From assembly GCF_000425265.1 (NCBI RefSeq), contig NZ_AUDC01000016.1, forward strand, positions 62,001 to 126,000: a DNA stretch of 64,000 nt, in the 5' to 3' direction. Below are positions 9,267 through 18,492 of this stretch, one piece after another. The position numbers and the translations under genes are program-made. How positions within the stretch are numbered: position 1 is the first letter of the stretch; each line of letters begins with the position of its first letter. The notes under the pieces are model-generated. The model was not told where the DNA came from and made no database searches. It saw nothing but the letters and a program-made list of their open reading frames with translations. Source of the DNA: Maridesulfovibrio zosterae DSM 11974 (GTDB lineage Bacteria > Desulfobacterota > Desulfovibrionia > Desulfovibrionales > Desulfovibrionaceae).

Positions 9267-9306
9267 AAAAAAAGGCTGTTCTACTAAGTAGAACAGCCTT
9301 TCTTTT
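9267..9306. terminator. Bidirectional terminator at the left end of the phage-like block
   Basis: Arms AAGGCTGTTCTAC and GTAGAACAGCCTT have T runs on both strands. It can end the DUF3089 gene (plus) and the virion block arriving from the right (minus), so it marks the left border of the block. Confidence 0.9.
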
Positions 9307-9347
9307 TAAATTGGCCCCGTCCTGAAACAGGTATGCATCACAGATAG

Positions 9348-9572
9348 TTATCTCATAATTTCAGCTACAACTTTACGCCCCAGAATGGATTCAAATATAT
9401 GGCAATAGTCCGCAGGACTAGCCCCGCCATCTAGGCAGACTCTTTTAAAAGCATCTTTAGTCCTGTTGCTCATCTGACTGATATCAAATTCAATTGAAGA
9501 ACGCTTTGCCGGAACTTCTTTGTGAATTGAAACTCCTTGCTGCTGAACGACTATATGATTCACTTCACTCAT
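9348..9572 (-). CDS. Small protein at the end of the virion block, unknown function
   Basis: 74 residues, no recognised domain, mostly helical by composition. Its ATG overlaps the stop of the tail-fibre gene by one base, so it is translationally coupled to it and probably belongs with it, for example as a fibre assembly factor. That role is inferred from position only. Confidence 0.6.
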   Translation of the reverse strand: MSEVNHIVVQQQGVSIHKEVPAKRSSIEFDISQMSNRTKDAFKRVCLDGGASPADYCHIFESILGRKVVAEIMR

Positions 9573-12214
9573 TACGGTTTCTCCTTAATATAAATTTTAC
9601 CTGACTTGAAACGCATATCCTCCGCCCCGATCACCGCCATTGCCAGCCGTTTCAAATTCGGCTCTTCAGCCAGCTCAATCATATCAGCAGTGATTTTAAG
9701 CTCTCCGCTGTCTATCTGCGCAGTTAAAACAGCTGGACTTAAAGTACACCTGTCAGGGATAGAGGCCGTTATCGGAGCCTGTGCAAGCGGGGTGGCGAGG
9801 GTGGCGGTGGTTTGAAAATAGTTTAATTCTGTCTTGTACGCCAATTGTACACTAACATTATTAATAGTTGTATTAAATGAATCCCCTACTTCTAGATCGA
9901 CATCTAAACCTGGCGCAGCTTCCATATAACAGGACGTTGCAGCCCTATAGGGAATATTACCAGACTCAATAAAACAACAAGCATAGTACTCAGCAGAATC
10001 ATCAATAACAGTGTAACTGCAATCAATATATTGCATTCCATCAGCGGGAGGAATTAGAGCTGACTTAGCTACAACTTGGAACGATGGTGGGGACGAAGTA
10101 GTTGTGCGTTTAACTACTCCCACAGCGGCTACCATGTCAGAGGTCATCATTACCCCAAGTTTGTTAAATGTAGTCCCAACTGGTAATAATGCTTCATAAG
10201 GTATGTTAGTTTTATTAACCCCCGAGCTCACACCGCTAGTAGCTGTACCCTCCCAAATAGTACCAGGATGCTCGACAAACTCCTCACTCACTCCCGTAAC
10301 TGGAACCTCATTCCCATCAAAATTAAGTTTATTGTAAAACCCGCCCTCGACAAAAATTTTATCTTTGATGGATTCTGCCGATACTAACTCGATTTCTGTT
10401 GAACTACCGGCTTTGTGAAACTCAATTTCAACCAGACCGACTGCATTATTTGTTACAGCCGTATTCGTGATTGTCAGGCGCAGCTTGGTAAATTTTGGGA
10501 AATAAGCTGCAAACTCTTTACATTCTGATGGAGTCCATGAATTCACATTTGTATGTTCATCTACTGTAACCCACTGACCATCTTCATTATAGGCTTCGAG
10601 AGTCCAGTCTCTGAATTGGTAACTATCGACATAGTTCTGATCAGTAAAAGTGTAGATTACATATTTAAATACATTTTCCTGCACCACTCCATTAAAATCA
10701 AAAGTGATAACACCTGTATCACTCACAGGCTCGGCATCATACCAATCTTCAAGAGAGGTACGGCCAACGATGTTACCGTCTGACACTTTCCATCCAACAA
10801 GATTAGCATTGGGGTAACCTGTTGGTTCAGCAGTAATTGTTACCCCGTCAGTCGTCTCACCTGTCATTACAGGCAGTATGTTGCTTCCCTTAAACTTTAA
10901 CGGGACTTCAGGCCCAACGTATTCACCGGCTGCGCCAACTCCGAGTTTCAGCTCAATACCGGACGGTTTCTTAAAAACCTCAGTCGGTACACCGGATAGT
11001 GCAGTTACCAGCGTAACAGTGTAATTGCCCTCACTGCCAGACGCACCTGCCACAACGCACTCACCAAGATCAGTAAGCAACACGTCTCCCGGCAGAACTT
11101 CCTCGGCAAGCTTTAGAGCTGCCGCGGTGGAGCCTGAAAGCAGGGTCCGCTCTGCATCAGCCAGTGCAATTTCCATCTGCGCACTGACAATCTGCTTTTC
11201 GTTATCTGCCCCGACTGAATATGCCGGAGCATGTACCCCATCAGTATCAACAACAGCATGGGGCCAGCCTTCGGCAGTGTCAGCAAATACGGCTGTCGGA
11301 CCATCCTGAATGGGGACATATCTTACATTGATCTGATATTGCGCTGTTTCAGAATAGACTTCACCCCGTCTACGCCTGACCACCTCAAGAATATGAAAAG
11401 CATCGGCATCAAGACTCCCCAGTTTCCACTTTATACTTCCACTGGAAACAGCAGCTTCACCGAAACCGGACACATTAAGATCATAAGAAGTCTCTGCGTC
11501 ATTAATATGGTCGGTAATCTCAATCGTAACAAGTGTACCGTGTGGAGCTTCAGCCGGACCGGATAGGATCGGAGTAACGCTGCGTAAGGCCGCAAGGTCT
11601 TCAAAAGCAATTCTGGCAGCTGAATCACGTGCGGATTCTGCCGCATTTTGAGCGGCTTCAGCTCCTGCCTGTGCGGTTTGCGCTGCTGTCTGGGCAAGAA
11701 GAGCATCATCTCTAGCCTGCACAGCTCCGAATAATGCAGAGGCGGCTGAATCACGGGAGTCGGTAACTCTCTGCATAAAAACCTGCGGAGTAAGCACTTC
11801 TTCTGCCGGAGTTGAAATATCGTACTTGAGAGCTCGATCAAGCTGTTCCTGCAGTTGCTGATCACGCATAACCCCGCGATCGAAAGCTTCATTCAGTAAT
11901 GAAGCTGAAAACGGGTCATTATCAACCAGCTCCAGCTCCTGAGAATAAGAAATTGTACGATAAAAGGTTATGCTTTCACCGGAAGGAAGAGGTTCACCGG
12001 AAACAGGATACTGCACCCTGCCTCCGGCTTCATTGCCAATACCGGAAACAATCTTGAAATCGCTGCCCGGAGCCAGTTTTATCTCATCTATACCGCCGCT
12101 GCGGACAACTGCTGAGAGGTCATTTTCTTTAAAAATGCGAAAATTGAAATCAAACATATTCTGCACACCGTCACCTGCAAAGGTAATAGTACTGCTGCTT
12201 GAAACCACGGTCAT
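9572..12214 (-). CDS. Phage tail fibre/spike with T7 gp17-like N terminus
   Basis: 880 residues. The N terminus (about 1-140; FAGDGVQNMFDFNFRIFKEN) matches the virion-anchoring domain of T7-type tail fibres. An alanine-rich coiled coil follows (about 160-200; AQTAQAGAEAAQNAAESARD), then a long, probably beta-rich shaft and receptor-binding part. In virions this protein recognises the host surface. ATG with AGGAG upstream. A palindrome starts 71 bases upstream of the start codon. The stretch around 9.8-10.9 kb looks more AT-rich than both ends of the gene, hinting at exchange of the receptor-binding part. Confidence 0.82.
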   Translation of the reverse strand: MTVVSSSSTITFAGDGVQNMFDFNFRIFKENDLSAVVRSGGIDEIKLAPGSDFKIVSGIGNEAGGRVQYPVSGEPLPSGESITFYRTISYSQELELVDNDPFSASLLNEAFDRGVMRDQQLQEQLDRALKYDISTPAEEVLTPQVFMQRVTDSRDSAASALFGAVQARDDALLAQTAAQTAQAGAEAAQNAAESARDSAARIAFEDLAALRSVTPILSGPAEAPHGTLVTIEITDHINDAETSYDLNVSGFGEAAVSSGSIKWKLGSLDADAFHILEVVRRRRGEVYSETAQYQINVRYVPIQDGPTAVFADTAEGWPHAVVDTDGVHAPAYSVGADNEKQIVSAQMEIALADAERTLLSGSTAAALKLAEEVLPGDVLLTDLGECVVAGASGSEGNYTVTLVTALSGVPTEVFKKPSGIELKLGVGAAGEYVGPEVPLKFKGSNILPVMTGETTDGVTITAEPTGYPNANLVGWKVSDGNIVGRTSLEDWYDAEPVSDTGVITFDFNGVVQENVFKYVIYTFTDQNYVDSYQFRDWTLEAYNEDGQWVTVDEHTNVNSWTPSECKEFAAYFPKFTKLRLTITNTAVTNNAVGLVEIEFHKAGSSTEIELVSAESIKDKIFVEGGFYNKLNFDGNEVPVTGVSEEFVEHPGTIWEGTATSGVSSGVNKTNIPYEALLPVGTTFNKLGVMMTSDMVAAVGVVKRTTTSSPPSFQVVAKSALIPPADGMQYIDCSYTVIDDSAEYYACCFIESGNIPYRAATSCYMEAAPGLDVDLEVGDSFNTTINNVSVQLAYKTELNYFQTTATLATPLAQAPITASIPDRCTLSPAVLTAQIDSGELKITADMIELAEEPNLKRLAMAVIGAEDMRFKSGKIYIKEKP

Positions 12215-12284
12215 AAATATCTCCTGAACTAGGGTTGTTAAAACATAAAACCGCCTGCCTATGGTTTACTTTTAAAATGCAAAA

Positions 12285-12312
12285 CGGACCTGAGTAACCC
12301 GACTCAGGTCCG
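12285..12312. promoter_or_regulatory. Palindrome P1, ahead of the tail-fibre gene
   Basis: A perfect 11-base inverted repeat, CGGACCTGAGT / ACTCAGGTCCG, with a 6-base spacer. Near-identical elements lie at 16448, 19631 and 45940. On the minus strand it is followed by TTTTGCATTTT, so it could also be a weak terminator for the gene before it, but the copy at 16448 lacks a T run. Its edge is 71 bases upstream of the fibre ATG. Most likely a shared regulator-binding site. Confidence 0.75.
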
Positions 12313-12362
12313 CCCTTAAAAAGCAATTGTTTTAAAAAATTATCTGTTTAAAGAGACTACTG

Positions 12363-13184
12363 TCAGGAACCTAAAAGAGACCCGAATGCATTCATCCCTG
12401 AACTCATAATAGAATCACCGGCCGACCCTAAAACTTTCTCGTTTGCATTATCTGAAACATTTTTATTCATTACCGACGTACTCTCAGCAGTCCAGACCGA
12501 CATATTACCCTGATCCATATAACGCCCGGTATCAACTTCAGCCTGATACTTTACTATTTCCGCATCATAATTTGCCTGCTTAATCAAATCCTCCTTCACA
12601 TCAACAACAGAACCGGAATCAAGACGCACACCTTTATGTGAACCTACAGAATGTTCACGCCGATACATTTCACGCCGCAAAGCGGCCAGCCGGACTTCAG
12701 CCTCTTTGTTAACAAGTTCCGCCTCCTTATAACTAACATCACGATTATATACCCCATATTGCATAGTGTTATAGTTACGCAGTTCAGTCATTTTTGAATT
12801 GTACTGCGCATCACCTATTTCTGAACTGTTATTAAAAATTGACTGACCGAACTGACTGAACATCCCCATAGATGAAGCCCCACCTGTTCCACCAGTCAAT
12901 AGGCTGCCGCTAGAACCTGTTGCGGAGCCTGTTGAACCTCCTGTTCCACCTCCCATCATACCGGCCATATTTCCAAAGGATGAAACCATTCCGGATCCCG
13001 AAAAAAGATCTCCACCACCCATAAAAGACCCCATACCTAATGCGCCACCTCCCATATCCATTCCCATATCGCCAGCATTGGTATCCTGTCCGGAAATTGC
13101 ACGCGCCCCGTAACCCATTGCCATATTCCCTAAAGCTCCCGTAACCATACTTGTTCCGTAATTCATCAAAATTCCTGTCGCCAT
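12363..13184 (-). CDS. Putative internal virion (ejection) protein, gp14-like
   Basis: 273 residues. The first 110 are extremely rich in Gly, Met and Ser (MGMDMGGGALGMGSFMGGGD); the rest is helical with a strong coiled coil (about 140-225). In T7-type late operons this position, after gp13 and before the fibre, is held by internal core proteins ejected into the host envelope; the Gly/Met-rich part could be membrane-active. Assignment rests on gene order and composition. ATG with AGGAG upstream. The large gp15/gp16-type proteins that would normally follow are absent. Confidence 0.6.
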   Translation of the reverse strand: MATGILMNYGTSMVTGALGNMAMGYGARAISGQDTNAGDMGMDMGGGALGMGSFMGGGDLFSGSGMVSSFGNMAGMMGGGTGGSTGSATGSSGSLLTGGTGGASSMGMFSQFGQSIFNNSSEIGDAQYNSKMTELRNYNTMQYGVYNRDVSYKEAELVNKEAEVRLAALRREMYRREHSVGSHKGVRLDSGSVVDVKEDLIKQANYDAEIVKYQAEVDTGRYMDQGNMSVWTAESTSVMNKNVSDNANEKVLGSAGDSIMSSGMNAFGSLLGS

Positions 13185-13688
13185 TTATATTATCTCCTTA
13201 TTTATTTTCATCACGGCTGAACGGGCAGCACGGTAATATTCATCCCGGCCTATCCGTACTTTTTCTTTATCAAATGTAAACCCGCACCAGTGATGCCAGT
13301 TTATACTTTTGCTGTTCTGAGCGCAGACCCATGTATCGAGTACCGGAAAACTGTTTTGCAGCATGTTCAGAATTTTTCGTGACGCACGGACAAACGGCAC
13401 AGGACTTTTATCGACATCACTTGTACCTACCACCCACGGAGTACCTGTCCCTGTTGTATTCAAAGGGATAACGCCCAGAGCTCCACGAATTTCACCATCC
13501 ATATAGAGCCCGTAAACAACCTTTGAATGCCGCACATCATGCAGAATTATGTCTTCAATCTGACTTCCCGGGTGCAGCCCCTCCATATCTTTTCGGTCAC
13601 TGTCACGAATCTCAGCTGCAATAATTTTGATATCTTCCAGAGTGGGAATTCCAAGCGTAAGCTTTGCTCCTTTGGACAGAAGGATCAT
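13185..13688 (-). CDS. T7 gp13-like internal virion protein (GNAT-like fold)
   Basis: 167 residues resembling an acetyltransferase fold: YGLYMDGEIRGALGVIPL, then VPFVRASRKILNMLQ and NWHHWCGFTFD. Podoviruses related to T7 encode such a protein right after tail tubular protein B, as here. The ATG overlaps the tail tubular B stop (ATGA). Enzymatic activity should not be assumed; the virion role is inferred from order. Confidence 0.65.
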   Translation of the reverse strand: MILLSKGAKLTLGIPTLEDIKIIAAEIRDSDRKDMEGLHPGSQIEDIILHDVRHSKVVYGLYMDGEIRGALGVIPLNTTGTGTPWVVGTSDVDKSPVPFVRASRKILNMLQNSFPVLDTWVCAQNSKSINWHHWCGFTFDKEKVRIGRDEYYRAARSAVMKINKEII

Positions 13689-15781
13689 GAATACACCGAA
13701 ACTTCAGGTATAAGAGCCAGCACTGTCATGGGGAGCGGCTGGTCCTGCCGTATATAAATCTGCCCGTCACGGTCATAACCGCGATTAAACTTCACTTCAT
13801 AATCCCCGCTGAAAAGTGACGGAGCACCACCGACCTTATCTGCTGAAGTTCGAAACGGAGCACGCTCCAGATGATCTCCATCATAGCCCACCAGCAGCCC
13901 CAGAGACTGAAACAGGCGCACAGTAACATGGGAAATACGCTTCATACGTCCCTGTGCAGTGCCGCCGTTCATGGAGCCGCCCTCAAGACGGAGAGTTTTA
14001 AGATTTGAAACGTAGGAAAGTCCTGCATGAACTGTTTTTGCCGGTGATGCCAGTGTAATGCTGCCGTTTTTGACCACCACATCAGGGCGCACAGCTCCGT
14101 CAGCCAGAATCGAGACAGTTTTTCCTTCCAGATGATCCAAACCGCTGAAAACAGTGTCTGCAAGCTTCTGATTATAGCTTAAACCTGAATCAACGAAAAA
14201 AGCATCCACAGAATTCTCACTGGAAAACTGATTATCCATGCGCTCCACATACTTGCGTTTAATACCGCCGACCTCCCGCTCTATAACAGCCCAGAACTCT
14301 TCCTGTGTAGGACCTGGAATGGTGCAGACGGAGCAGAATTTTCCGTCAGTCAAATGCCTGTGAAATCCTACAACTTCGTGCTCCCGCTGGTAGGTGAGGC
14401 CTAAAAGTATACCGTCGTCACGTACCATCCAGATAATAGAGTCTGGCGACTGCTGATAAGCCCATTCTTTAATAGAGTTGGTGCGGGTCAGATGTTCTGC
14501 AAGAATAGTCAGATCAGGAGCAATGTAGCCGTCAGCCTCGAAAGAATAGGAAAGCTCACGAATAGTCCGGCCCTCCCGTTGCAGAAAAATCATTATGCCG
14601 CCGACTACAACAGGTGAAATTGAGGATGATCCGTGGGTTGTTTCACGCCGGACCATAACAGACTCAGGAGTGACTGAATCAGCAGTACTGCCACCGGCAA
14701 GCCACCATTCACCGCCCGATGTTCCCATGATTAGTTTCTTGGAACTTACCATCCAGCGGATAGCATTTACCTGATCAGCAGACAGGGTGTAGGTACAGGC
14801 ATCATCATCCACCACAGGATCAGACACACCGAAGTCTTCATATGATCCGCTTTTACTCATCCATACTGTCTGAGGTTTTTCAGGACTGGCAGCAAAGCAC
14901 AGGCGTTCTTCAAAAAAAGTAATGCAGGAAGGATATCCCTTGGAGCTGTTCCAATCACTTGGCGGTGAGCTAAACGGTATCAGCTCCATTTTCCAGTCTA
15001 CATGGGAAGTTCTGGAAAGCTTGTATGGCTGAATTTCAGGATGAACCAGATACATGACATCCGCCGACTGGGTATATCTTATCCGGTCCAGATCCTTTTC
15101 AGTGTAGGGACTGCTGATTTCTACAGGGTTTCCGTCTCCGTCCACAACAATTCCGCCATTTTTAAAAATGCGGATATTCTTATCTGTAAATTCGAGCACG
15201 TAAGCCTGCTCTGTAGAAAATTCAAAAGGGAAAAGCCGTACTTGCGGATTTGTTTCCTGCACATAGAAATTCTCAACAGCGCCTTTAAAATCAGCATCAG
15301 CAATTATATTAATATGTTTTGATGCTCCGGATTCTGACCGGAAAGTATATGTGCCATCAGCAGTCACAGGTTCGCTGACAGTGCCGTTTCCAGCGCTTAC
15401 CGTGACTGATCCGGCGCTGAAGTCTGAAACCTTAAAACTGATCTCATAAACTTTACCTTCAGCCAGCCCTATATCCCGGCTTAATATAGATTCACCGTTC
15501 TGAGCACCGCTGCATAAGGCCTTAGATGCTGAAACTGACCAGCCTGTGCCTGCAATCCATCCAGATTGTGAATTTAAACTTCCGGCAGGCATCAGATCCC
15601 GTCCCACAACTTCCTGTATGAAGCGGAAACCAGTCCGTCTGGATGCTCCGCCATGAGGGTGGGTGAACATATTTTCAAGCAGCGACAGTCCATTTGAATA
15701 TTTTGCAAGGTCAACCCTGCCACCAAGCCTCGGTGAGAGTTCACCGGCGCTGAAGTTGGTCATGATCATTGATACAGACAT
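13685..15781 (-). CDS. Tail tubular protein B (T7 gp12-like, tail nozzle)
   Basis: 698 residues. The N terminus TNFSAGELSPRLGGRVDLAKYSNG is the signature of podoviral tail tubular/stabilisation B proteins, which form the tail nozzle. I start at the ATG at 15781 with GAGAGG seven bases upstream; the TTG two codons earlier overlaps the preceding stop and has no better site. It follows tail tubular A without a gap and overlaps the gp13-like gene, forming a tight tail operon. Confidence 0.85.
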   Translation of the reverse strand: MSVSMIMTNFSAGELSPRLGGRVDLAKYSNGLSLLENMFTHPHGGASRRTGFRFIQEVVGRDLMPAGSLNSQSGWIAGTGWSVSASKALCSGAQNGESILSRDIGLAEGKVYEISFKVSDFSAGSVTVSAGNGTVSEPVTADGTYTFRSESGASKHINIIADADFKGAVENFYVQETNPQVRLFPFEFSTEQAYVLEFTDKNIRIFKNGGIVVDGDGNPVEISSPYTEKDLDRIRYTQSADVMYLVHPEIQPYKLSRTSHVDWKMELIPFSSPPSDWNSSKGYPSCITFFEERLCFAASPEKPQTVWMSKSGSYEDFGVSDPVVDDDACTYTLSADQVNAIRWMVSSKKLIMGTSGGEWWLAGGSTADSVTPESVMVRRETTHGSSSISPVVVGGIMIFLQREGRTIRELSYSFEADGYIAPDLTILAEHLTRTNSIKEWAYQQSPDSIIWMVRDDGILLGLTYQREHEVVGFHRHLTDGKFCSVCTIPGPTQEEFWAVIEREVGGIKRKYVERMDNQFSSENSVDAFFVDSGLSYNQKLADTVFSGLDHLEGKTVSILADGAVRPDVVVKNGSITLASPAKTVHAGLSYVSNLKTLRLEGGSMNGGTAQGRMKRISHVTVRLFQSLGLLVGYDGDHLERAPFRTSADKVGGAPSLFSGDYEVKFNRGYDRDGQIYIRQDQPLPMTVLALIPEVSVYS

Positions 15782-15783
15782 AA

Positions 15784-16377
15784 TCAACCTCTCAGGATAA
15801 ATGAATCGCTGTTGTGAATACCACGCGCCTCAAGCCATGGATCATTTAAAATTTCGTCCTCCCGCCCTTCGGAAGAATCCGACAGACGGGCCGATTGCAT
15901 CGCATTAAGATACAATGTCCACATTTCCTGCGCCTTGGATGTCGATCCCGTGATGTCATCTGCCATTTCAGCAGCCAGACGGGCTGACAAAGCCATTACA
16001 AACGAAGGATCAAATAGAACCGGATTAACCACCTTCATTGTGTAGACTGCGGAAGCATTTTCACGGTTGGTAAGAATTTTGTCCCCTTCAACCACGAATT
16101 CATCATCAGGGCTGTTAAGCTGCCGCAAATGCAGACAATCAACCGGACGCTGATACTGAAAAGCATAGCCGAATGCAGGAGTATCAATCAGTTTTGCCAG
16201 CCGGCCCCTTGCCGCAGCAAAATTCCACGGATGCTCCCGCAGCACAGAGTCCCTGACCTGTTCATAAAAAAGATTGCAGGTTACTGCCTCCTGCGAACTG
16301 TCACTAAGCGATTCAATCAGCCTTGCACCGAGCTTTCTAAGTGCAAGGTTGCATATTTTTACTTCTGAAACTGCCAT
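15784..16377 (-). CDS. Tail tubular protein A (T7 gp11-like, gatekeeper)
   Basis: 197 residues from the ATG at 16377 with AGGAG upstream, almost the length of T7 gp11; a GTG at 16416 would add 13 residues without a site. The sequence SEVKICNLALRKLGA and HPWNFAAARGRLA are typical of this family, which forms the ring between portal and tail nozzle. It opens a new transcription group: upstream lie a palindrome starting 71 bases before the ATG and a strong terminator of the preceding gene. Confidence 0.85.
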   Translation of the reverse strand: MAVSEVKICNLALRKLGARLIESLSDSSQEAVTCNLFYEQVRDSVLREHPWNFAAARGRLAKLIDTPAFGYAFQYQRPVDCLHLRQLNSPDDEFVVEGDKILTNRENASAVYTMKVVNPVLFDPSFVMALSARLAAEMADDITGSTSKAQEMWTLYLNAMQSARLSDSSEGREDEILNDPWLEARGIHNSDSFILRG

Positions 16378-16447
16378 TTCTTCTCCTGTATCTTTTACAG
16401 ATGCGAACCATTTCACATCTGTTTTAAAGAACTGGATAATTAACGGG

Positions 16448-16477
16448 CCGGACCTGAGTAACCAAGCTCATGTCCGG
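16448..16477. promoter_or_regulatory. Palindrome P2, ahead of the tail operon
   Basis: Arms CCGGACCTGAG and CTCATGTCCGG (one mismatch). It shares GGACCTGAGTAACC with the element at 12285. Its edge is 71 bases upstream of the tail tubular A start, the same distance as P1 from the fibre gene. There is no T run on either side, so it is not a simple terminator. Confidence 0.75.
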
Positions 16478-16600
16478 TTGAGCATTTTCTTTGATTTGTA
16501 TGATATGAAATGAAATATCCGGTTTTCCCGTGATTCAGACACCGCCGAACAAAAGGACTGAGCATTTACAGTCCTACCGATTGTAAGATTGCCTGTTTAC

Positions 16601-16630
16601 TAAAAAGAAACCCCCGATCGTGATCGGGGG
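16601..16630 (-). terminator. Terminator inside the virion block
   Basis: A CCCCCGATC / GATCGGGGG hairpin is followed on the minus strand by TTTCTTTTTA. It lies about 40 bases after the small gene ending at 16671 and separates the capsid group from the tail group, so the tail genes need their own promoter in 16378-16600. Confidence 0.85.
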
Positions 16631-16670
16631 TCAGTTTAAATATCAAGGCTAAACGTGACTGTTTTGCCAG

Positions 16671-16931
16671 TTAATTTTTATCTTCAGCCTCATTGATTTT
16701 TTTACGCATGGTCTCAATGGAAGCATTTGCAGGGCAATTAATTTTAAGATCTCTCAATCTGCCTTTCAATATTTCACGCTCATCCGGCTCATCTTTTTTA
16801 CCGCCGGCCCTTTCAAAATGCTCCGGCACATCAGCGCCGGAACTGTAGTCCACAACATCTTCAGCTTTAAAATACTGAAGCACGCCCTGCGGATTCCTTA
16901 CGTAACAATTACGTTTGCAAATATATTTCAT
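16671..16931 (-). CDS. Small protein between capsid and tail genes, unknown
   Basis: 86 residues from the ATG at 16931 (AGGGA upstream). It begins MKYICKRNCYVRNPQGVLQYFKAEDVVD, a small beta-like N-terminal part, followed by a charged helical C terminus. Similar short proteins sit between capsid and tail genes in podoviruses and may act in head completion; that is inferred from position. It ends the capsid group. Confidence 0.6.
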   Translation of the reverse strand: MKYICKRNCYVRNPQGVLQYFKAEDVVDYSSGADVPEHFERAGGKKDEPDEREILKGRLRDLKINCPANASIETMRKKINEAEDKN

Positions 16932-16940
16932 CAATTTTCC

Positions 16941-17333
16941 CTAAACGTTAGTCTGGTCATCCATAATCAGGTAACCGCTGAGTTTTCCTGCAGTGGCATT
17001 GGCGCCGGTAACGGTGAAAGACAGCCGGATATATGCCTTGTGCTTTACAGGCAGAGCCGGAAGCGGAAAGCTGTAGCCCTGCTTAAGATCCGCAACTGCA
17101 ATGGAGCCGGATTCAAAAAGAGTATCATAAAAACCGAAATCCTCTGTCGAAGAAGCCTGCACGCCGACACGAAGGCTGGTCAGGCCTGCGAAATCCTCAC
17201 CGTCAACCATGACCTTAAGTTTTACACTGGAACCACTGCCGCAATCTTCACCGACATTGATAACATCCCGGGAAACCGCACTTGCAGTTACAATCTGCTC
17301 CTCACAAAAACAAAGTTCCTTATCCAAAAACAT
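16941..17333 (-). CDS. Capsid-associated protein, unknown (possible head decoration)
   Basis: 130 residues, mostly beta-strand in character (VTASAVSRDVINVGEDCGSG, PVKHKAYIRLSFTVTGANAT), no membrane segment. It lies directly after the major capsid gene with AGGAG before its ATG. Head decoration or stabilising proteins often have this size and position; I do not recognise the family. Confidence 0.6.
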   Translation of the reverse strand: MFLDKELCFCEEQIVTASAVSRDVINVGEDCGSGSSVKLKVMVDGEDFAGLTSLRVGVQASSTEDFGFYDTLFESGSIAVADLKQGYSFPLPALPVKHKAYIRLSFTVTGANATAGKLSGYLIMDDQTNV

Positions 17334-17423
17334 ATTTCTACTCCTTAAATTTTATTGATTACTGTCCTGAAAAATATCAAGTCCACACGTCTGGACAAGT
17401 CACGTCAGGCCGGTCCTTTAAAA

Positions 17424-18392
17424 CTATGCGGTAATGGCGGCCTCGGTATTGAGAATGGAATCCACACGGCGGACCGGACATCCCCAGAAGGTGGTCACAG
17501 GTTTGCCTTCCCAGTTTTCAGTTTTAAGCATGACATTATCTTTATCTGATGCTTCAATATCCAGCTGGGTTTTAATGGTCTGATTGCAGTAGATAGCGGT
17601 CTTACCCATGTTGGTATTGGGGATCATATTTAGACCAGTAATCAGGGCATGACGCAGAGATTTATTACCCAGATTCTCAGGATCAATGGAGGCAATACGC
17701 ACAACATAACGCCAGTCACGCACAACCAGACCGGGAGACCATTTGTAATGGGTACGCACGCCCTGATATCTACCGCCGTTGGGATCTTCGAGGGTTACTT
17801 CGCCGAGGTCGTTATGAGCAAGACCGCTGGAACTTCCTTTGGGGAATGTGAAGTGCACAGTCTGATCAGACCAGCAGACGATCCAGATGGAAGTACAATT
17901 ATTTCCTGTTCCGCCGAAATTGATGACGTTCTTATGCTCAAGAGAGTTAAAACGCGGTGCAAGACCGAGATATCTTTCAGGTTCAAGAGCAGTGTCACCA
18001 TAAATAAAGGTATCTGCAAATTCCTTATTCATGGCTTCAAGAAATGCTCTTTCCTCGGAAGTTCTGAAATTGGAAGAGTTGCCGTTCAGCTCAGCCAGAG
18101 CTTTATCCATCTCAGCATATGATTCCAGCATGCCGCAGGTATCATCAATTTGTTTAGTACGCGATTTGCTGGGTTTGATACCGTAGTTGAGTTTACGCCA
18201 GCTTACGGAAGGCAGGTCAGTACGGACAGTTGTTCTGTGACCGGTAGGAAGGTTGCCTTCAACCCATGCAGAATCATCAAGAATTTCATTGGTCTGAGAC
18301 AGAACTTCTGTGATTTTAGCAACCTGTCCGCCCGGATCAGTGCGGTTGGACCATTCAGAAAGAGTAAGTGCAGTTGTACCGAGAGTTCCCAT
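17424..18392 (-). CDS. Major capsid protein
   Basis: 322 residues starting MGTLGTTALTLSEWSNRTDPGG, the type of podoviral major capsid protein that opens with ALTLxEWAKRxDP and has LPTGHRTTVRTDLPSVSWRKLNYGI. It forms the icosahedral shell around a HK97-like fold (family knowledge). Length and order (scaffold before, tail genes after) fit. Strong AGGAG site eight bases before the ATG. The frame is intact with no stop or frameshift. Confidence 0.85.
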   Translation of the reverse strand: MGTLGTTALTLSEWSNRTDPGGQVAKITEVLSQTNEILDDSAWVEGNLPTGHRTTVRTDLPSVSWRKLNYGIKPSKSRTKQIDDTCGMLESYAEMDKALAELNGNSSNFRTSEERAFLEAMNKEFADTFIYGDTALEPERYLGLAPRFNSLEHKNVINFGGTGNNCTSIWIVCWSDQTVHFTFPKGSSSGLAHNDLGEVTLEDPNGGRYQGVRTHYKWSPGLVVRDWRYVVRIASIDPENLGNKSLRHALITGLNMIPNTNMGKTAIYCNQTIKTQLDIEASDKDNVMLKTENWEGKPVTTFWGCPVRRVDSILNTEAAITA

Positions 18393-18492
18393 AATTAAAT
18401 CTCCTTAAAAATAAGGCTCTCTGGGAGCTCTGGATATTTTGACACTTTAAAGCGTTCAGAACAGTTTTTTATGCAGTAAGATGCTGTTATCT

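Noticed and set aside
11970-12227. Plus-strand frames across the virion genes (for example 85 residues here)
   Set aside because: Shadows of the intact minus-strand tail-fibre gene, without ribosome sites.
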